Below, in pieces: positions 41,607 through 53,105 of a DNA stretch of 64,000 nucleotides. Made by a program: the position numbers and the translations under genes. How positions within the stretch are numbered: the first letter of the stretch is position 1; each line of letters begins with the position of its first letter. The notes below the pieces were generated by a model. That model was not told where the DNA came from and did no database searches. It was given only the letters and a program-made list of their open reading frames with translations. The stretch is from Paramyrothecium sp. XJ0827 (Eukaryota > Ascomycota > Sordariomycetes > Hypocreales > Stachybotryaceae), in the NCBI GenBank assembly GCA_020881915.1, contig JAJFPB010000004.1, positions 4,402,001 to 4,466,000 of the forward strand, in the 5' to 3' direction.

Positions 41607-44600
41607 TCAGCGAACTCCGTTGCTATCTTCCACCCATGAGCCGCTTCCCCCAACCAGTCTGGTCTGATCTTGCATTTCGATTATTGACATTGGTTGGGTG
41701 TGTAGGCGCCAGCAAGCGTGTCGGTTAGTTGAAGCTGCATGGTCCGGAGAAGGTAGCGTTGGCGAACCTGAAATAGATGAAGACGGCCATTCCGGCCCAT
41801 AGGGAATGAACGCGTTTGGAATTGGTGAATTCAAGTCGTGTGATACCGCCCAGGCTGGTTGATTCGGCATAGACGTCTGACTTTGCGCTCCAAGTGCCTC
41901 ACGAATCTGGCGCTCAACCCCAGGTTCGGCCTCTCGCTTCCGATATCCTGCTCGCTTAAGCCGCAGTAAAACGTCACCAGAGGGAACGAATTCTTCCCAG
42001 TTCTTCCGCCCCGCGGGGAGAATTTTGGGATCCGCACCCAGGTCAAGAAGCAGATCCATGATGGAAAGCATGCTCTTCTTCGCGGCATAGTAGAGGGCAG
42101 TCCTTCTTCCAGAGTCCATGCCATTGATATCGTGACCCAATTTGAGCAAACCTTGAATCGTGGGGACGTCGCCCTTGATGACAGCTTGGCGAAGGCCTGT
42201 GACTGCCCGGCAACAACGCGACTTGCTGAACGCCAAGTTGCCTATGGCTTTCTGGGAATGGCTTGTAGACCCGCGATCCAGCCAGTCTTCTGCAGTGAGG
42301 TTGCTTTCGTCGACTAGGGTATGAAGTTCTGTAACGACGGGTGTGTCGAGCAGCAAACGTACAGTGTCTAGATCTCGGCTCTGGATGGCCAAATGAAGAA
42401 CGGACCACCCATGGTTGTCCTGCTGGGAGGCATTGGATCGTATGCGTTCGTCTTTTAAGAGGCCCTGGACGACAAGGGAGTGCCCCATGAAGGCGGCATG
42501 GTGTAGTGCAGTCCAGCCGTGGCATGTTGACTTGAGCGGATCTGCTCCTTGTAGTAGGAGCAAGCTCACAATGGAGACATGGCCTCCGTTTGCAGCGCAG
42601 TGCAATGGAGACATACCGTAAGAGCTGACAGCATTGGGGTCGGCCCCGGCGTTCAACAACAAACGCAGAATCTCCAGGTGGCCCTCCTCTGCTGCCCAAT
42701 GTATCGCGGACCATCCATCACGATCACGATGGTTAGTATCCTCTCCAAGATGTATAAGCAATCGAACAGCAGGAGGTTGCCAGAAATTGCCGCTGCTTTC
42801 AAAGTAGGCGCAGATTTTCCATCCGCGTTGGATGAGTTAGCATCGGCGTCCATGAGAAATAGTCTCGCAGTGGCGACTTCTTGCCCGAACCCCGAGTCAT
42901 CTTTGTCCTCCAAATCGAGAACTGTCACTCGTGCACTGATGTCCTCTTCACGATGTACCACATTGACATCTTCGGCCTCAGCGTCAACGTCTTGGAAATC
43001 CAGGTTCTCATCATCTAGTACACTGTACATTGATGCACGTGTAATCCCAAAGTCCCCGGTTGGCCCATCATCTTCTAATGCTTGGTCGCTATCGACGTTC
43101 TCCGCGACCTCATCACCATCGCTGGGAAGTTTTTGCAGTGTGAGCAGAGCAATTTCCTTCATATGCCCGGCAACGTGAGATTGAAGAGCTTCACTCGAGA
43201 ACACAGCGGTGGGCTCGAGCTTCCCTGAAGGTTGAAAATCGTCGCCAAATGGACATTCCAGAATTTTATCGAGGAGTGACCTCCGTGCGGCGTTGCTGAG
43301 GGTCCCGGCGTGAGCTTCAGGCACGCCGTGCTCCTTAATGCAATGCTCCTGGTACTGGATGTCTTGTTCGAAGACGATTGGGTCGTGAGAGGGGGCTCTG
43401 CACTCCCATGCATGCCCGTGAGCAGTCTGCATGTGGCTGGACCAGGCTTTGGAGGTTTCAAAGGTGAGCGGACCGGTCCCGTGCCCGTGATGACTTCCTT
43501 CCAGGCAGTGTGGAAAGAGACAAATAAAAGGCTCCAGATCCCCAATGACATGATTTCTGTTGCATATGAGCCACATATTCCCATGAAACGACAGGGATGA
43601 TCTGCTTACTGCCACAGCGACGAGCTCGTAGTGTTATTGAACTCAACAATGACGCCGCAGTATGGACACTGCTTCGTCGGCGGCACAGGAGGGAACGACA
43701 ACTTGTTGTTCACAAGAACAGATTTAGGCCGGGGAGCCTCAGTTGTAGATTTGGCGTAGAGGGCCGCAACGGCAGTTTGTCGAGCTGTAGTCGCATTCGT
43801 TACTGATGCTGGCGAAGGGGCCGGCATTTCGTTGGTCGTCGCAGGCTTTGGCAGCGCGCTCGGCGCAAACCGTACAGCCGGCGCACTACCTGTCACTTCG
43901 GGGAGTTGAACAACAACCGGAGTGGTTTCCGGGTTCTGAGTACTTATTTCAATGCGCCTTCGATGGGAGCGCTGATAATACAGGCGTCGAAGTCGCAAGG
44001 TGTTAGCTTCCACCAACGCCGAGCGTAGCGCCTCCGACGCCTCCGGGAACCGGAACTCAATATAGCACTTCGTGTAGAGACGCAACTCGTCTATAGCCTT
44101 GTTTGCCTCTTCGTCGTCGGTGTACTTCTCGATCTTGCGAGCCCGGTTGGCTTTGGCGGACTTTCGAGCGGCGTTAGACAGACGGAAGAGCCGTGTCAAC
44201 GTTCCGCTGATTGTCTCGTTAATCTTCAAAATGTTCCCTTCCACCGGGTCAAAATCGCTTTCTGCATCGCTTTCGTCGTCGGCTCTCTTCGTGACTCCCG
44301 AATTGCCATGTAATGAAATGCATTGTCTCTTCCTGCTCGAACTTTGTGATCGGTCGTCGGTTGGCTTCACTGTTGCCGAGACTGAAATTAGCGAGGGTCT
44401 TAACCCATTCGAATGTAGTATGAAAAGTACTCACAAGACAGCAAGGTATCGCAAATCACATCCAGGAGCTGATGTATGATATCCACGGCTACAGGACTAA
44501 ATCGTAGTCTGTAGTCTAACGAGACATTCGACGGCCCGTAAACATCCATATTTGATACCCACAGAGAAAAGCGTGCCAGCTGGTCATCCATGATAGTAAG

Positions 44601-44744
44601 GTCTGGGAGTATCTTTGGCATGGCCATGTACTTAAGGAATATAGATTGGCATTGTGTCGCATGCTCTGCGATGGTCGGGTTAAGACCATCTTGTAGGAAG
44701 ACATCTTCCAGGGGCTCGTCTCCCGCGCGCTCGAGACTTTCCAT
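41607..44744 (-). CDS. C2H2-type and ankyrin-repeat protein with an apparent one-base frameshift
   Basis: Exons: 44744-44435, 44381-43610, then 43556 to 41607; both introns are 53 nt (GTGAGT..TTTCAG and GTAAGC..CAACAG). The N-terminal region (LARFSLWVSNMDVYG, NVSLDYRLRFSP, LTRLFRLSNAARKSAK) is that of a common fungal C2H2-containing family. The split CPYCGVIVEFNN / HVIGDLEPFICLFPHC finger follows, then WSSHMQTAHGHAWEC and further H/C pairs. At least five ankyrin repeats come next (DGWSAIHWAAEEGHLEILRL, YGMSPLHCAANGGHVSIVSL, GWTALHHAAFMGH). The frame shifts between SGN and AVRLLIHLGEDTN near 42790: total exon length is one base short of a multiple of three, so about 1,010 aa would result if a base is missing there. 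A weak 98-nt intron (GTTCGG..GCAG) would also restore the frame. Probable cytosolic recognition or scaffold role by family; unproven. Confidence 0.7.
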
Positions 44745-45204
44745 GTTGAGAGGACGCGTTGCGGGCGGCCGCGAGTCCTTCTGAGTGAGGCAAAGATCCA
44801 GGAATCCAAGCCTATTTTCTGCACGGCATTAACGTTCCAAAGGTCGTTGCGTGAGAAAATCGCGACCGGGGCCATGAAATAGTTGCATAAACTCACAGTG
44901 TCAGGTATCGTGAATCACCTCCCCCTTCCCTCCCTCCCCCCCCCTCTCTCAGCCTTCTTCCGACGGGTTACAGATGTCTCGGCTGCGTACCTGGCCATTA
45001 CGATGACTGGCCTGCGAGCTTTACTAGTCTATCAGGGCGAGAAAAGTGGTGTGATATTTCGATCCAGGGGGACTTGAGTAACGGTTATCTCCAGAGCAGT
45101 GCCTATAGAAACCGAGTTTCATCCGACACGGCCCTCTTCTCCTCCCCCGTCCTTTTCACTCGGTGCTGAGGAAAGTCCTGTAACTTAACCCGACCCTTGA
45201 AGCC
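44745..45204. promoter_or_regulatory. Divergent intergenic region
   Basis: About 460 bp between two divergent starts, with a C/T-rich block at about 44925-44955. No gene is visible. Confidence 0.4.
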
Positions 45205-45947
45205 ATGTCCTTTACCAAGACATATTTTTTGTGTCCATCATCCGATTTCAAATATCCACCACCAAGGGGCCCGCTATGTCTTGGGTCTATTATCCGCTCC
45301 ACGTCAGCATCGCAATACCCTCTGAATAGAGCGGTGTTGTTGCTATAGTCGATGAATTTCCACCCGTCGTGGAAATCGACTGGAGAAAGACTGTATCAAC
45401 CAAGAAGGGGCACGGTCTGGGTGTTTATGCACAGTTCATGCAGCTGGCTACCGGTGGACTGCCCGTTAGTCCCGAGGCGAACCTTGAGTATTCGAACAAA
45501 ACAGTGAATACGTTCGCGTTCGACACGGTGACGACGCGGGCTTTTGAGCCGACCCAGGAATACGTGCAAGAGGCCGTCAAGGCATGGCTGAGAGAGCCCA
45601 GGCAGAGGTTTTCACTCGTCAGTGCGCTCTTCCTCGTCACGGGCATGAAGCTCGTCAAGGGCGTCAGGATCAAATACTCGAATTCTCAGAGCACGACTGT
45701 GCAGGGGAAACTCGGCATCGATGGTGTCTCCAGGAAAGGGAGGAGTGCTGAAGCTATCGTAACTGCCAATACTCGCTTCCCCTTGAGTGGCAGTACTGAT
45801 TCACCACGAAGTAATTATTGCTGTCGATCGAACAATGCCGACAAGGATACTGTCCACGACAATCGGTCACTACCAAATGTCTTTGGTTGCGGGCCAAGCC
45901 TCTGGAATGTCCCATCCTCGAGAGCCAAATGCAAGCGATTTCGCTGA
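45205..45947 (+). pseudogene. Frameshifted member of a fungal family of unknown function
   Basis: ATG 45205 opens MSFTKTYFLCPSSDFKYPPP followed by GPLCLGSIIRS, the typical start of a large ascomycete family with no known function. That frame stops at a TAG near 45340. The expected continuation (VVAIVDEFPPVVEIDWRKTVS, GLGVYAQFMQLATGG, TFAFDTVTTRAFEPTQEYV, SALFLVTGMKLVKGV) is intact but in another frame to 45947. No GT-AG intron of workable size bridges the change. After about residue GKLGIDGV the match with the family fades and the usual C-terminal end is not found. Reads as a decaying gene copy; a sequencing error at the junction is possible but would not explain the C-terminus. Confidence 0.5.
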
Positions 45948-46100
45948 CCGAGGGACTCTGTAATGCTTCGACATATGTGGGCAAAGTCGGGTGGCCTGTT
46001 AATCACTGGCTCAGATGAGCGCCTCCCTGGTGTGCTGTTGTGCAGGTCTCTACACTGACGTTGTTAGCGAATAGAAGTAATCAGACAAAGCCTTGAGAGC

Positions 46101-46886
46101 TTAATTGACTGTGATTTGAGCTTCTTGCAATGCAGTTGCAGCTACGCATCGCACACCGAGAAATACCTCGAAACTCGCCTTAGCCTCGAGGTCCTCTCTA
46201 TGTTGTGGCAGCGGCAGTCTCACACTCAAGCCCGAGCACTTCTGGCAAACGCAAACCCAATGTCTTCGCAATACATTGTCCAAGGACACCAAATATCTCC
46301 TCATCAGCACTGCGAAGTCGGCATTGGGGTCTGTGAGATTTGACCAGTAATTTAGGTCCTCATGAGGCAGAACTCGGTGTTTCTTTCTCTTATGTTCCAA
46401 GTGCAAAAGTTCATGAATGGCATCATCGCATTCTCGTCTCCGTTTGCCCATACTAATGGCAATGCCTGGGCCGGGATGCGGATCGTGATTTGGATTCTCG
46501 ATCATGCGGCGGAGGCTAGGATACCGCTCACGTCCGGGTTGTTGGATGTTCTGCTCCACGAATTGTCGTTAGTAGGCAGGATATGATAGGCCAACAGACT
46601 GAAAGACTGGAATCTTCTGCATATCAAGAGTACCTACTAAATCTACCCCTCGATCAGAATCATCTCGGACAAGCTGTTCAAATGCGTGCAGAGTCCTTGC
46701 AACGCTCTCTAGGTCGGCTTCGCCAAGATCATCGCGCTGCAGGAATGCATCAGTCCGTAGCCAGGCCTCTCGTTTCCGTGATTAAGCGATGCAGGCTTTA
46801 CGGACCTTTGACCTTTGCGGTCGCTTTCGAACGAACAGTCCAAGCACATGTTGTAGCAGGCTTTGGGAATCAGTGTAGTCGTCCAT
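46101..46886 (-). pseudogene. DUF7580-like gene with in-frame TAA codons
   Basis: One frame runs from ATG 46886 (MDDYTDSQSLLQHVLG) to a stop at 46101 and reads coding-like throughout (EAWLRTDAFLQRDDLG, LESVARTLHAFEQLV, RQFVEQNIQQPGR, RRYLVSLDNVLRRHWVCVCQ) but is cut by TAA at 46784-46782 and at 46571-46569. The second TAA may lie in a 96-nt intron (GTAGAT donor at 46661, CTACTAAC branch, GAGCAG end), which keeps the frame. The first has no convincing intron around it (39 nt at most). The C-terminal WxCxC-type block resembles the DUF7580 domain found in fungal proteins with HET/STAND-like N-termini; that match is from memory. A CAA to TAA change would explain the first stop. Confidence 0.45.
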
Positions 46887-48367
46887 GGTTGCTATCCAAG
46901 ATGAAGGAGTTGAGGATTGAAGGTTTCAATGGAACGCTTTGGCTGGAAAAGCATCGGTCCATTAGTGGAAGTGTGCTGTGTGTATATTGATCAGATCAGG
47001 CTATATTCACACCCAGAACCTCGAGGCGACGCGACGTGCTACTGTCCTTTGCTGCAACCCGGCCGTCACACCAGACCTAAACTAATGAGCGTTGTGAACC
47101 CGGAGACAAACAAGTCACCACTTGGGCAATGCTTGCGCACATCCCCACCCCTCCACCTCAAACCCGAGGCACGCGTGTAGGGCTTGTGGTCTCATGTCAA
47201 ATGGCAAGTATACCTACATCGTATCCTGCTATACTTGTCCGGAGGTCGGAGAATGCCATTGTTGTAGATGTGCGCACCAAATAGCTCATCCCCTATGTCC
47301 TAAAGTTGAGGCGGCTATGGGGGAATTATCTGTCTCGGTGTCTGCTTGCGAGTGGTGGTCTCAGGCAGGCCTGCGTGCACGCCACCCGCAGCGCTCGCCC
47401 GGCTAATGAAATTGATTTGCAGCATCGGGTCACTGCAGGGAAGAGGTGAAGGTGCCGCCAACTAAGTTCTTGTACATAGAATATCACCACTTGCTCTCGT
47501 TATTAAAACTCCTCGGTGCTCTCCTGACAGCTTTTCCGGAGCAAACCGTGGGAGTGTTCGTCGACCTAGGCTACCTCTTTCTCCTTGTATCCTGCCTAGG
47601 GCTTGGCCATTCTCTTTATTGTGGGCTGATATCCTGCGGTTTTGGATTCTAAAGCACGTCAAACGAGAAACTATTCAAGAGCGACGTGGCGAGAAATAAA
47701 GTTGTGCTAGAGGGTTGGATTCTAGCCATATCAAACTGCTCCGTACGCTTCACCTGCGACTCTCTGGGAAACCGATCCGGGTCGAGGCAAGAGGGAACAC
47801 AGTGTAGGTGATAGAAAGGAAGGATTTAAGACATTGTCAGTTGTAGAAGGGACAGCCACTATGACGCAGATAACGACATCGGCATTTACTTGTCGATTTC
47901 ATGGCATCAAAGTCTATATGTGAAGAGTTGGGAGTTTATATAAATCTGATTGTCAACCTCGTTTGCGCAATTCGTCATGTCGGTTATACAACACAAAACG
48001 GTAATGAGTTGACGAGCGTTACTTCTATCATGAGCCCATGAGTGGGATAACAAGACTTGGTGGCTCTGCAAATTGGCATCAAGAATGATTTTGGTAATTC
48101 AGCCTATTGTATGAGTGATGGGTATTACCTCCCCTCTAGTCAGGACTTCTCTATCGCTAACGCTGCTTCTATAGAGCCCAAAGTAATTCAACGCTAATAC
48201 AGACATCCAGATTGTGTAACACCGTAAGGGAAGACCAACCCAAACCCCAATAACGCCGCAGAAATAGCCCAAACGTAAGCAACATGAAGATCCTTCATTA
48301 TCCGGGGTCTGAACAGAGGTTAGCGATTGGTGCTTGGTCTTCGTATGCTCGTGTACTTACACAAGTT
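46887..48367. other. Gene-poor intergenic
   Basis: About 1.5 kb. A frame from ATG 47194 (MSNGKYTYIVSCYTCPEVGE, Cys-rich, about 70 codons) is the only item of note and has no supporting motif or splice site. Nothing else seen. Confidence 0.35.
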
Positions 48368-49707
48368 TTATTGTTGAACTTGTTGCGCTTCACCAAGTAA
48401 GCGCAGCTTGTAGTCACGTCCGATGCGTTCCATCTCATCCATGAACTACTACCATGAATCAGCCTCGTCCCCGACAGTTTCTTTGGTATTGGCGTTCATA
48501 CCTTTTGTATCAACGACTTTTGATGTTCGTCTATCAGCAACTTCTTTTCTGCGTCCGGCAACGTTTCGAACGCGGCGACGTTGGTGTCCCACTGCTGCAC
48601 GCACTCGGGCTTCCAGTTACACATCTCAACGGGACCATAAACTGGATGCGAGAAGCGGCGGTGTTTGTGCGGCCAGTTGGATGCGTGGTAGTGGTGCTTG
48701 ACAAGAGCGCTACGGGAGCCGTGGTTGCCCGAGTTTGAGTGACCTTGTCCAGCGCAGAACGCCTCCACGTTGAGCACGAGCACACGGCCGACGACCTTTG
48801 ACTCGTCCAAGTCGTGGAACGTGTCCCACGTGATTCGAGGGCCCCTGTGCTTCTTGTTCATCTCTTCGATGATTGCGTTTGTGAAGGCCGACGGGCCAGT
48901 GCCGCTGATTACTTGATCGAAGTCGAGCTCGACCTTGCCGATGGGGACACCTTGTTCCCTGGCAACGCCCTTGAGCCAGGCCATGATGTTCTCCACGAGC
49001 TTAAGCATGACCGGCTGGCGGGGTCGTGAGATGATGGTCCACTGGCAGAACGACATGGACTTGGAGCCTAGAATCGGGTGCTCGCGGAACTGAGGTTGGT
49101 CGACCTCGATGCCGACGATCATGTCGAAATCCATTTCGTCGTAGCGCGACGGGAAGAATCGATGAAAGGGCTTGATCGCCTCCACGTCAATGTCGGCGTA
49201 GACGCCACCTTCGGCATACATGATCATGTATCGCAGCAGATCCGCCTTGATGATGGGGAGGTTGATGGATCGGTAGAAGTCCACAATGTCCGGACGGTTG
49301 AAGCCTTTCGGGCCAAAGTGCTGCTCGATGTACGACATCTCATTCGAATCCGTCAGGACTTCGTAGCGCATGTAGGGGTTCTTTTCCAGCCAGGTCCGCG
49401 CAGTGAGCAGGTCGCGCTCCGCGAATTCAAGCGGGTCAACCTTCCATGTCTGCCATATCTTTTGCGGGAACGTCGAGCCGGGCTCGCGCTGCTCAATCGG
49501 CGCTTCTGAGTGCAAGAAGAACGACCAGGGACCCGGGACGGACGCAAGCACATCGTAGTTGAGGATGAGGAGGAGAAGTGATGCGCAGGCGAGGTACAGC
49601 GGGAGAATTCTTTTGACCTGTTGGGGCAGCCTGTTTGTGAAAGACGCGGCTGCCAGTGGTAGCGTCGGCGACCCCAATGGGGATTTGATGTTCATGATTC
49701 TGCCCAT
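48368..49707 (-). CDS. Och1-type glycosyltransferase (GT32, DXD motif)
   Basis: A type II Golgi-type mannosyltransferase-like protein of 427 aa. Exon 1 is 49707-48502; a 56-nt intron (GTATGA donor, GCTGAT branch, GTAG end) leads to a 26-codon exon 2 (48445-48368: FMDEMERIGRDYKLRLLG). Without splicing the frame ends at once, so the intron is likely. The start is ATG 49707; a GTG three codons upstream was not used. One membrane span (LPLYLACASLLLLILNYDV) near residue 40 is followed by the catalytic region: FPQKIWQTWK, then IIKADLLRYMIMYAEGGVYADIDVEAIKPF with the DXD near residue 171, then HRFFPSR and HHYHASNW near the end. By family it adds the initiating alpha-1,6-mannose to N-glycans or acts on other glycans or lipids. 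Divergent to the acyltransferase gene. Confidence 0.88.
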
Positions 49708-50530
49708 GCTTTGCACTGTTTGTGCGAGGACCTGAACGACTGATCAAACGAGTGCATGAAGTTGGGTCAAAGAGTCGAGCACAGAGCAGGGCAAACACAG
49801 ACAGAACAGAGACAGAGACAACGACGGAGATGGTGCATGGGATTTGTGGGAAGGGAGCCGGAAGGATGTCGCCACGGGATGACCACAGACGGTGCCCCAA
49901 GCGGGCAATCTCCCACGAGCTATATCCGGTATATAGGACGGATTCACACGGTTGCATCGGCCAGGGCCAGGAGGACAAGCATTGGTCTAGCCTTGCATCG
50001 GCTTCATTTGCATCGTGGCAGGGTTGTTTCCCAACATGGAAGAAGGGCCGGGACGATGTGCAAAGGCCTGGCATCTCCGCAATCCCAGTGGCGGCGCGCG
50101 ACCGATCTCTTGTCATGACACGGGTTGTAGAGGCGACTGGCCCAAGGATCCTCCCACCATCAATTGGCTGCGTCCGTGTGACGGGACAAGGGTCAATGCG
50201 CGCCGTTGGCTCCCCCTGGGCGTCACTTATACGAGTCATGCCGGCTCAACCAATCCCAGCCTCGCGCGGGCCAGGCGTTCGGCTCGACTAGTCCTCAAAT
50301 AGGGGCCCCCTCTGTATGTGACCGTCATCTCCCGCCTGCATGAGGCCTGCTCGGTTCGTAGCTGATAAGCTTCAGCCCTCCACTGCAGCCAAGCCTTGTG
50401 CCTGTTGGCCAACACTCTTGGTTCTGGATGCTGGTCGACGATTTCATGCAGGAGGCGAAACCCCTGTCCACAGATGCTCTCCGCCCGGTTTTAGGCCCCC
50501 TCCCCGGAATTTCTGAAGCGCTTCCTGGCC
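49708..50530. promoter_or_regulatory. Divergent promoter, glycosyltransferase and acyltransferase
   Basis: About 820 bp between the two divergent starts, so it must serve both. An open plus-strand frame across it (49722-50291) has no motif and is judged non-coding. Shared regulation of the pair is possible. Confidence 0.45.
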
Positions 50531-52174
50531 ATGGTAATTTCTGATCTCGCCAAAGAATCGACGCCGCGTCCGCACCGTGACTCAATGGGCAGCACGTCTG
50601 AGCTACCTGCCATCGAGACACTGGACAAGCCCTCGCAATCGCTGCGGTTGTCGAGAACTCGTCAGGCTCTCCTGGCCAGACTTACGACGAGCGCCAACAT
50701 GCCTCCGTCCCCGGGCCAAGGCCTGCTCGACAACAGCGACTGGGAGGACGCCACGCCTACCACTGCCGACTGGACGGCGAACAAGTGGCATGCGGGCAAG
50801 CTGCGATGGCCGGCGCAGATCAAGTCGCTGTTCAGCATGAAGACAGCATCGTCGCCCGACAAGGTGCGGTCGACAGCCTGGCTCGACGGGCTGAGAGGCT
50901 TCGCCGCGTTGATCGTCTACTGGCACCACCACCAACTCTGGGTGCACTCGCAGGAGCACTTTGAGAATGGGTTCGGGTATCGCGGAAAGTACAGTTTCGC
51001 AACTCTGCCAGCGATCCGCCTCTTCTTCGCCGGCGGTAACTTCGCCGTCACCACATTCTTCGTCATCTCTGGCTACGTCCTGTCCCATCGGCCTCTGCAG
51101 CTCCTCCAGGCCGGTGACCACTTGCAATTGGGCGACCACATCGCCTCGGCGCTCTTCAGGCGCTGGTTCCGACTCTACATCCCGCTTGTCGCCGTCCTCT
51201 TCCTGGCCATGACGCTGTCGCAGATGACGGGCGTCTGGGTCCACCACTTCCCGCAATTGAGCACGTGGAGAGAGCACGTGTGGAAGTTCTACGCCGACTT
51301 CAAGAACTTCAGCTTCGTCTTCAACACGGGCGGCGACCCGTATTTCAGCTACAGCGACCACGTTTGGTCGATACCGGTCGAGTTCAAGGGCTCAATGGCG
51401 GTGTGTACCGCGCTTTTTGCCCTGTCGCGCTCGACTCTCAACGCGCGTCTGGTGTGCGAGGCTGCTCTCGTTTTCTACCTCATGTACATTGCTGACGGAG
51501 CCCACCACGCCATGTTTTTGATGGGTATGTTATTGTGCGACCTAGACTTGCTCGCAAAGAACGCTCAACTGCCTCGGTTCCTCGCACGGCTGGAACCGGC
51601 AAAGGGATTCATATACTACCACCTCTTCCTTCTCAGCTTATATCTGGGAGGAGTTCCCTCAGAGAACGGCGATGTAAACCAGCTCGCCAAGAATCGCGGC
51701 TGGTACTACCTGTCTTACCTCAAGCCTCAGGCTGTGTTCAACTACAAATGGTTCTACCTGTTCTGGGCGTCGACGTTCCTAGTCTCTGCTGTGCCGCGCA
51801 TCGGCTGGCTGCGGAGATTTTTCGAGACGAGGTTCTGTCAGTATCTGGGAAGAGTATCCTACGTTCTCTACCTGGTCCACGGTCCTGTGCTGTGGTCCAT
51901 TGGTTCCAGGATGTACCTTGCCGTAGGATGGCCAAGGCCCGATGTACAAGAGCATGTGCCAAAATGGTTCAATGTTTTACCTTTACCGAAAACAGGCCCC
52001 GATGGTTTGGAAGTTGCATTTCTCCTTCCACATCTCATACTGTTGCCACTTACACTATTATTGGCGGAGATGGGAACGCGGGCGTTTGACAAGCCCAGCG
52101 TGAAGTTTGCATCATGGCTCTACAAAACGACTCTGGGACAGGGCGAGCCAATACTTAAACAAGCAAAAGCTTGA
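50531..52174 (+). CDS. Acyltransferase-3 family integral membrane O-acyltransferase
   Basis: An intronless protein of 547 aa from ATG 50531 (other ATGs at 50585 and 50699 would shorten the non-conserved N-terminus). The start of the Acyl_transf_3 domain is AWLDGLRGFAALIVYWHHHQ at about residue 117, with the conserved His pair; LFFAGGNFAVTTFFVISGYVLS follows. Then about ten hydrophobic spans, including the LGRVSYVLYLVHGPVLW segment typical of the domain's last third. Such enzymes transfer acetyl or longer acyl groups to sugars, lipids or peptides at membranes. It has neighbours on both sides that look like glycan enzymes, so the acceptor may be a glycan. The first 110 residues are cytosolic-looking and disordered. 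Confidence 0.92.
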   Translation: MVISDLAKESTPRPHRDSMGSTSELPAIETLDKPSQSLRLSRTRQALLARLTTSANMPPSPGQGLLDNSDWEDATPTTADWTANKWHAGKLRWPAQIKSLFSMKTASSPDKVRSTAWLDGLRGFAALIVYWHHHQLWVHSQEHFENGFGYRGKYSFATLPAIRLFFAGGNFAVTTFFVISGYVLSHRPLQLLQAGDHLQLGDHIASALFRRWFRLYIPLVAVLFLAMTLSQMTGVWVHHFPQLSTWREHVWKFYADFKNFSFVFNTGGDPYFSYSDHVWSIPVEFKGSMAVCTALFALSRSTLNARLVCEAALVFYLMYIADGAHHAMFLMGMLLCDLDLLAKNAQLPRFLARLEPAKGFIYYHLFLLSLYLGGVPSENGDVNQLAKNRGWYYLSYLKPQAVFNYKWFYLFWASTFLVSAVPRIGWLRRFFETRFCQYLGRVSYVLYLVHGPVLWSIGSRMYLAVGWPRPDVQEHVPKWFNVLPLPKTGPDGLEVAFLLPHLILLPLTLLLAEMGTRAFDKPSVKFASWLYKTTLGQGEPILKQAKA

Positions 52175-53105
52175 TAATTGTGTCACGTAAAATGTACATA
52201 CAACGAAAAATTGTAAATAGATACCTTATTTGGGAGCAGAGGCTGCTCCGAGCATGAATCGTGCGCATTTCCCGGTGGCTGTATACACGCGATTCGGGCC
52301 CAGGCCTCTCTGTCTGCAACATTCCCGCCGGTCGGCAAGGGTCTGCCATGTGAGATGCTGGCAAACACGGAGCACGATCCAGGCAGCACGGCTGCACTCC
52401 TGGACTTTGCGCAATTTCTCTTCTGTCAGGGGTGCTTACACCACCATGTCCAATGCTACTGCACAAGCATTCGTACATGCAGCCTCACCCCTGCATTGAT
52501 TACGGTCGCATGGGGGCCAGAATGCTTCGCTCAAAGCTTGAATGCTGCAGCCAACTTTTTCGTCCGAGGACCTTGCCATGCCCACCTTTCTCGCGCCCTT
52601 CCTCGGGCAGATCTCTGATGTGCGGGCCATGTGAAGGTCCCGTCGGCCAGCAGTGACCACAACGGCCCCATCATTGCAGATCGCACCATGAACTAGTTAG
52701 TATCCTCACATGCCAGTCCCCCGCAAAATCATTTCGATGGTGGGTGCGGGGGTGGACAGCTTGCATGGGTGTCTGGCAGGGGGTCCCTGGATTGTGAGGT
52801 CGGGCGCCGTCAGGGGCCAGATACGTGATCCAGGCATGATGGAGAGGGGAAGCTGGCTCCTAAATATCCAGCCTCGGCAAGCACATGAAAATTCCCATTC
52901 GCAATGTCATGATCGTCGTTGTCCCTTTGCATCTTACGAGTTTCGTGATGTCACTAGTGTTAGGGCTTTCGCAACTCCCTAGTTCGCTCTGAACTCGCAC
53001 AGTTGCGTCAAGCGCCCAGCGCTTCCCCCCATTACAAGCTTTTGCCATTCTTGGCTGCAGAATTCTCCCCTGCTACCAAGGCCCGTTGGGGTGGATCCGG
53101 CGACC
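52175..53105. other. Intergenic, no gene seen
   Basis: About 930 bp on the 3' side of the acyltransferase and 5' side of the next gene. Only short overlapping frames without motifs. Confidence 0.45.
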
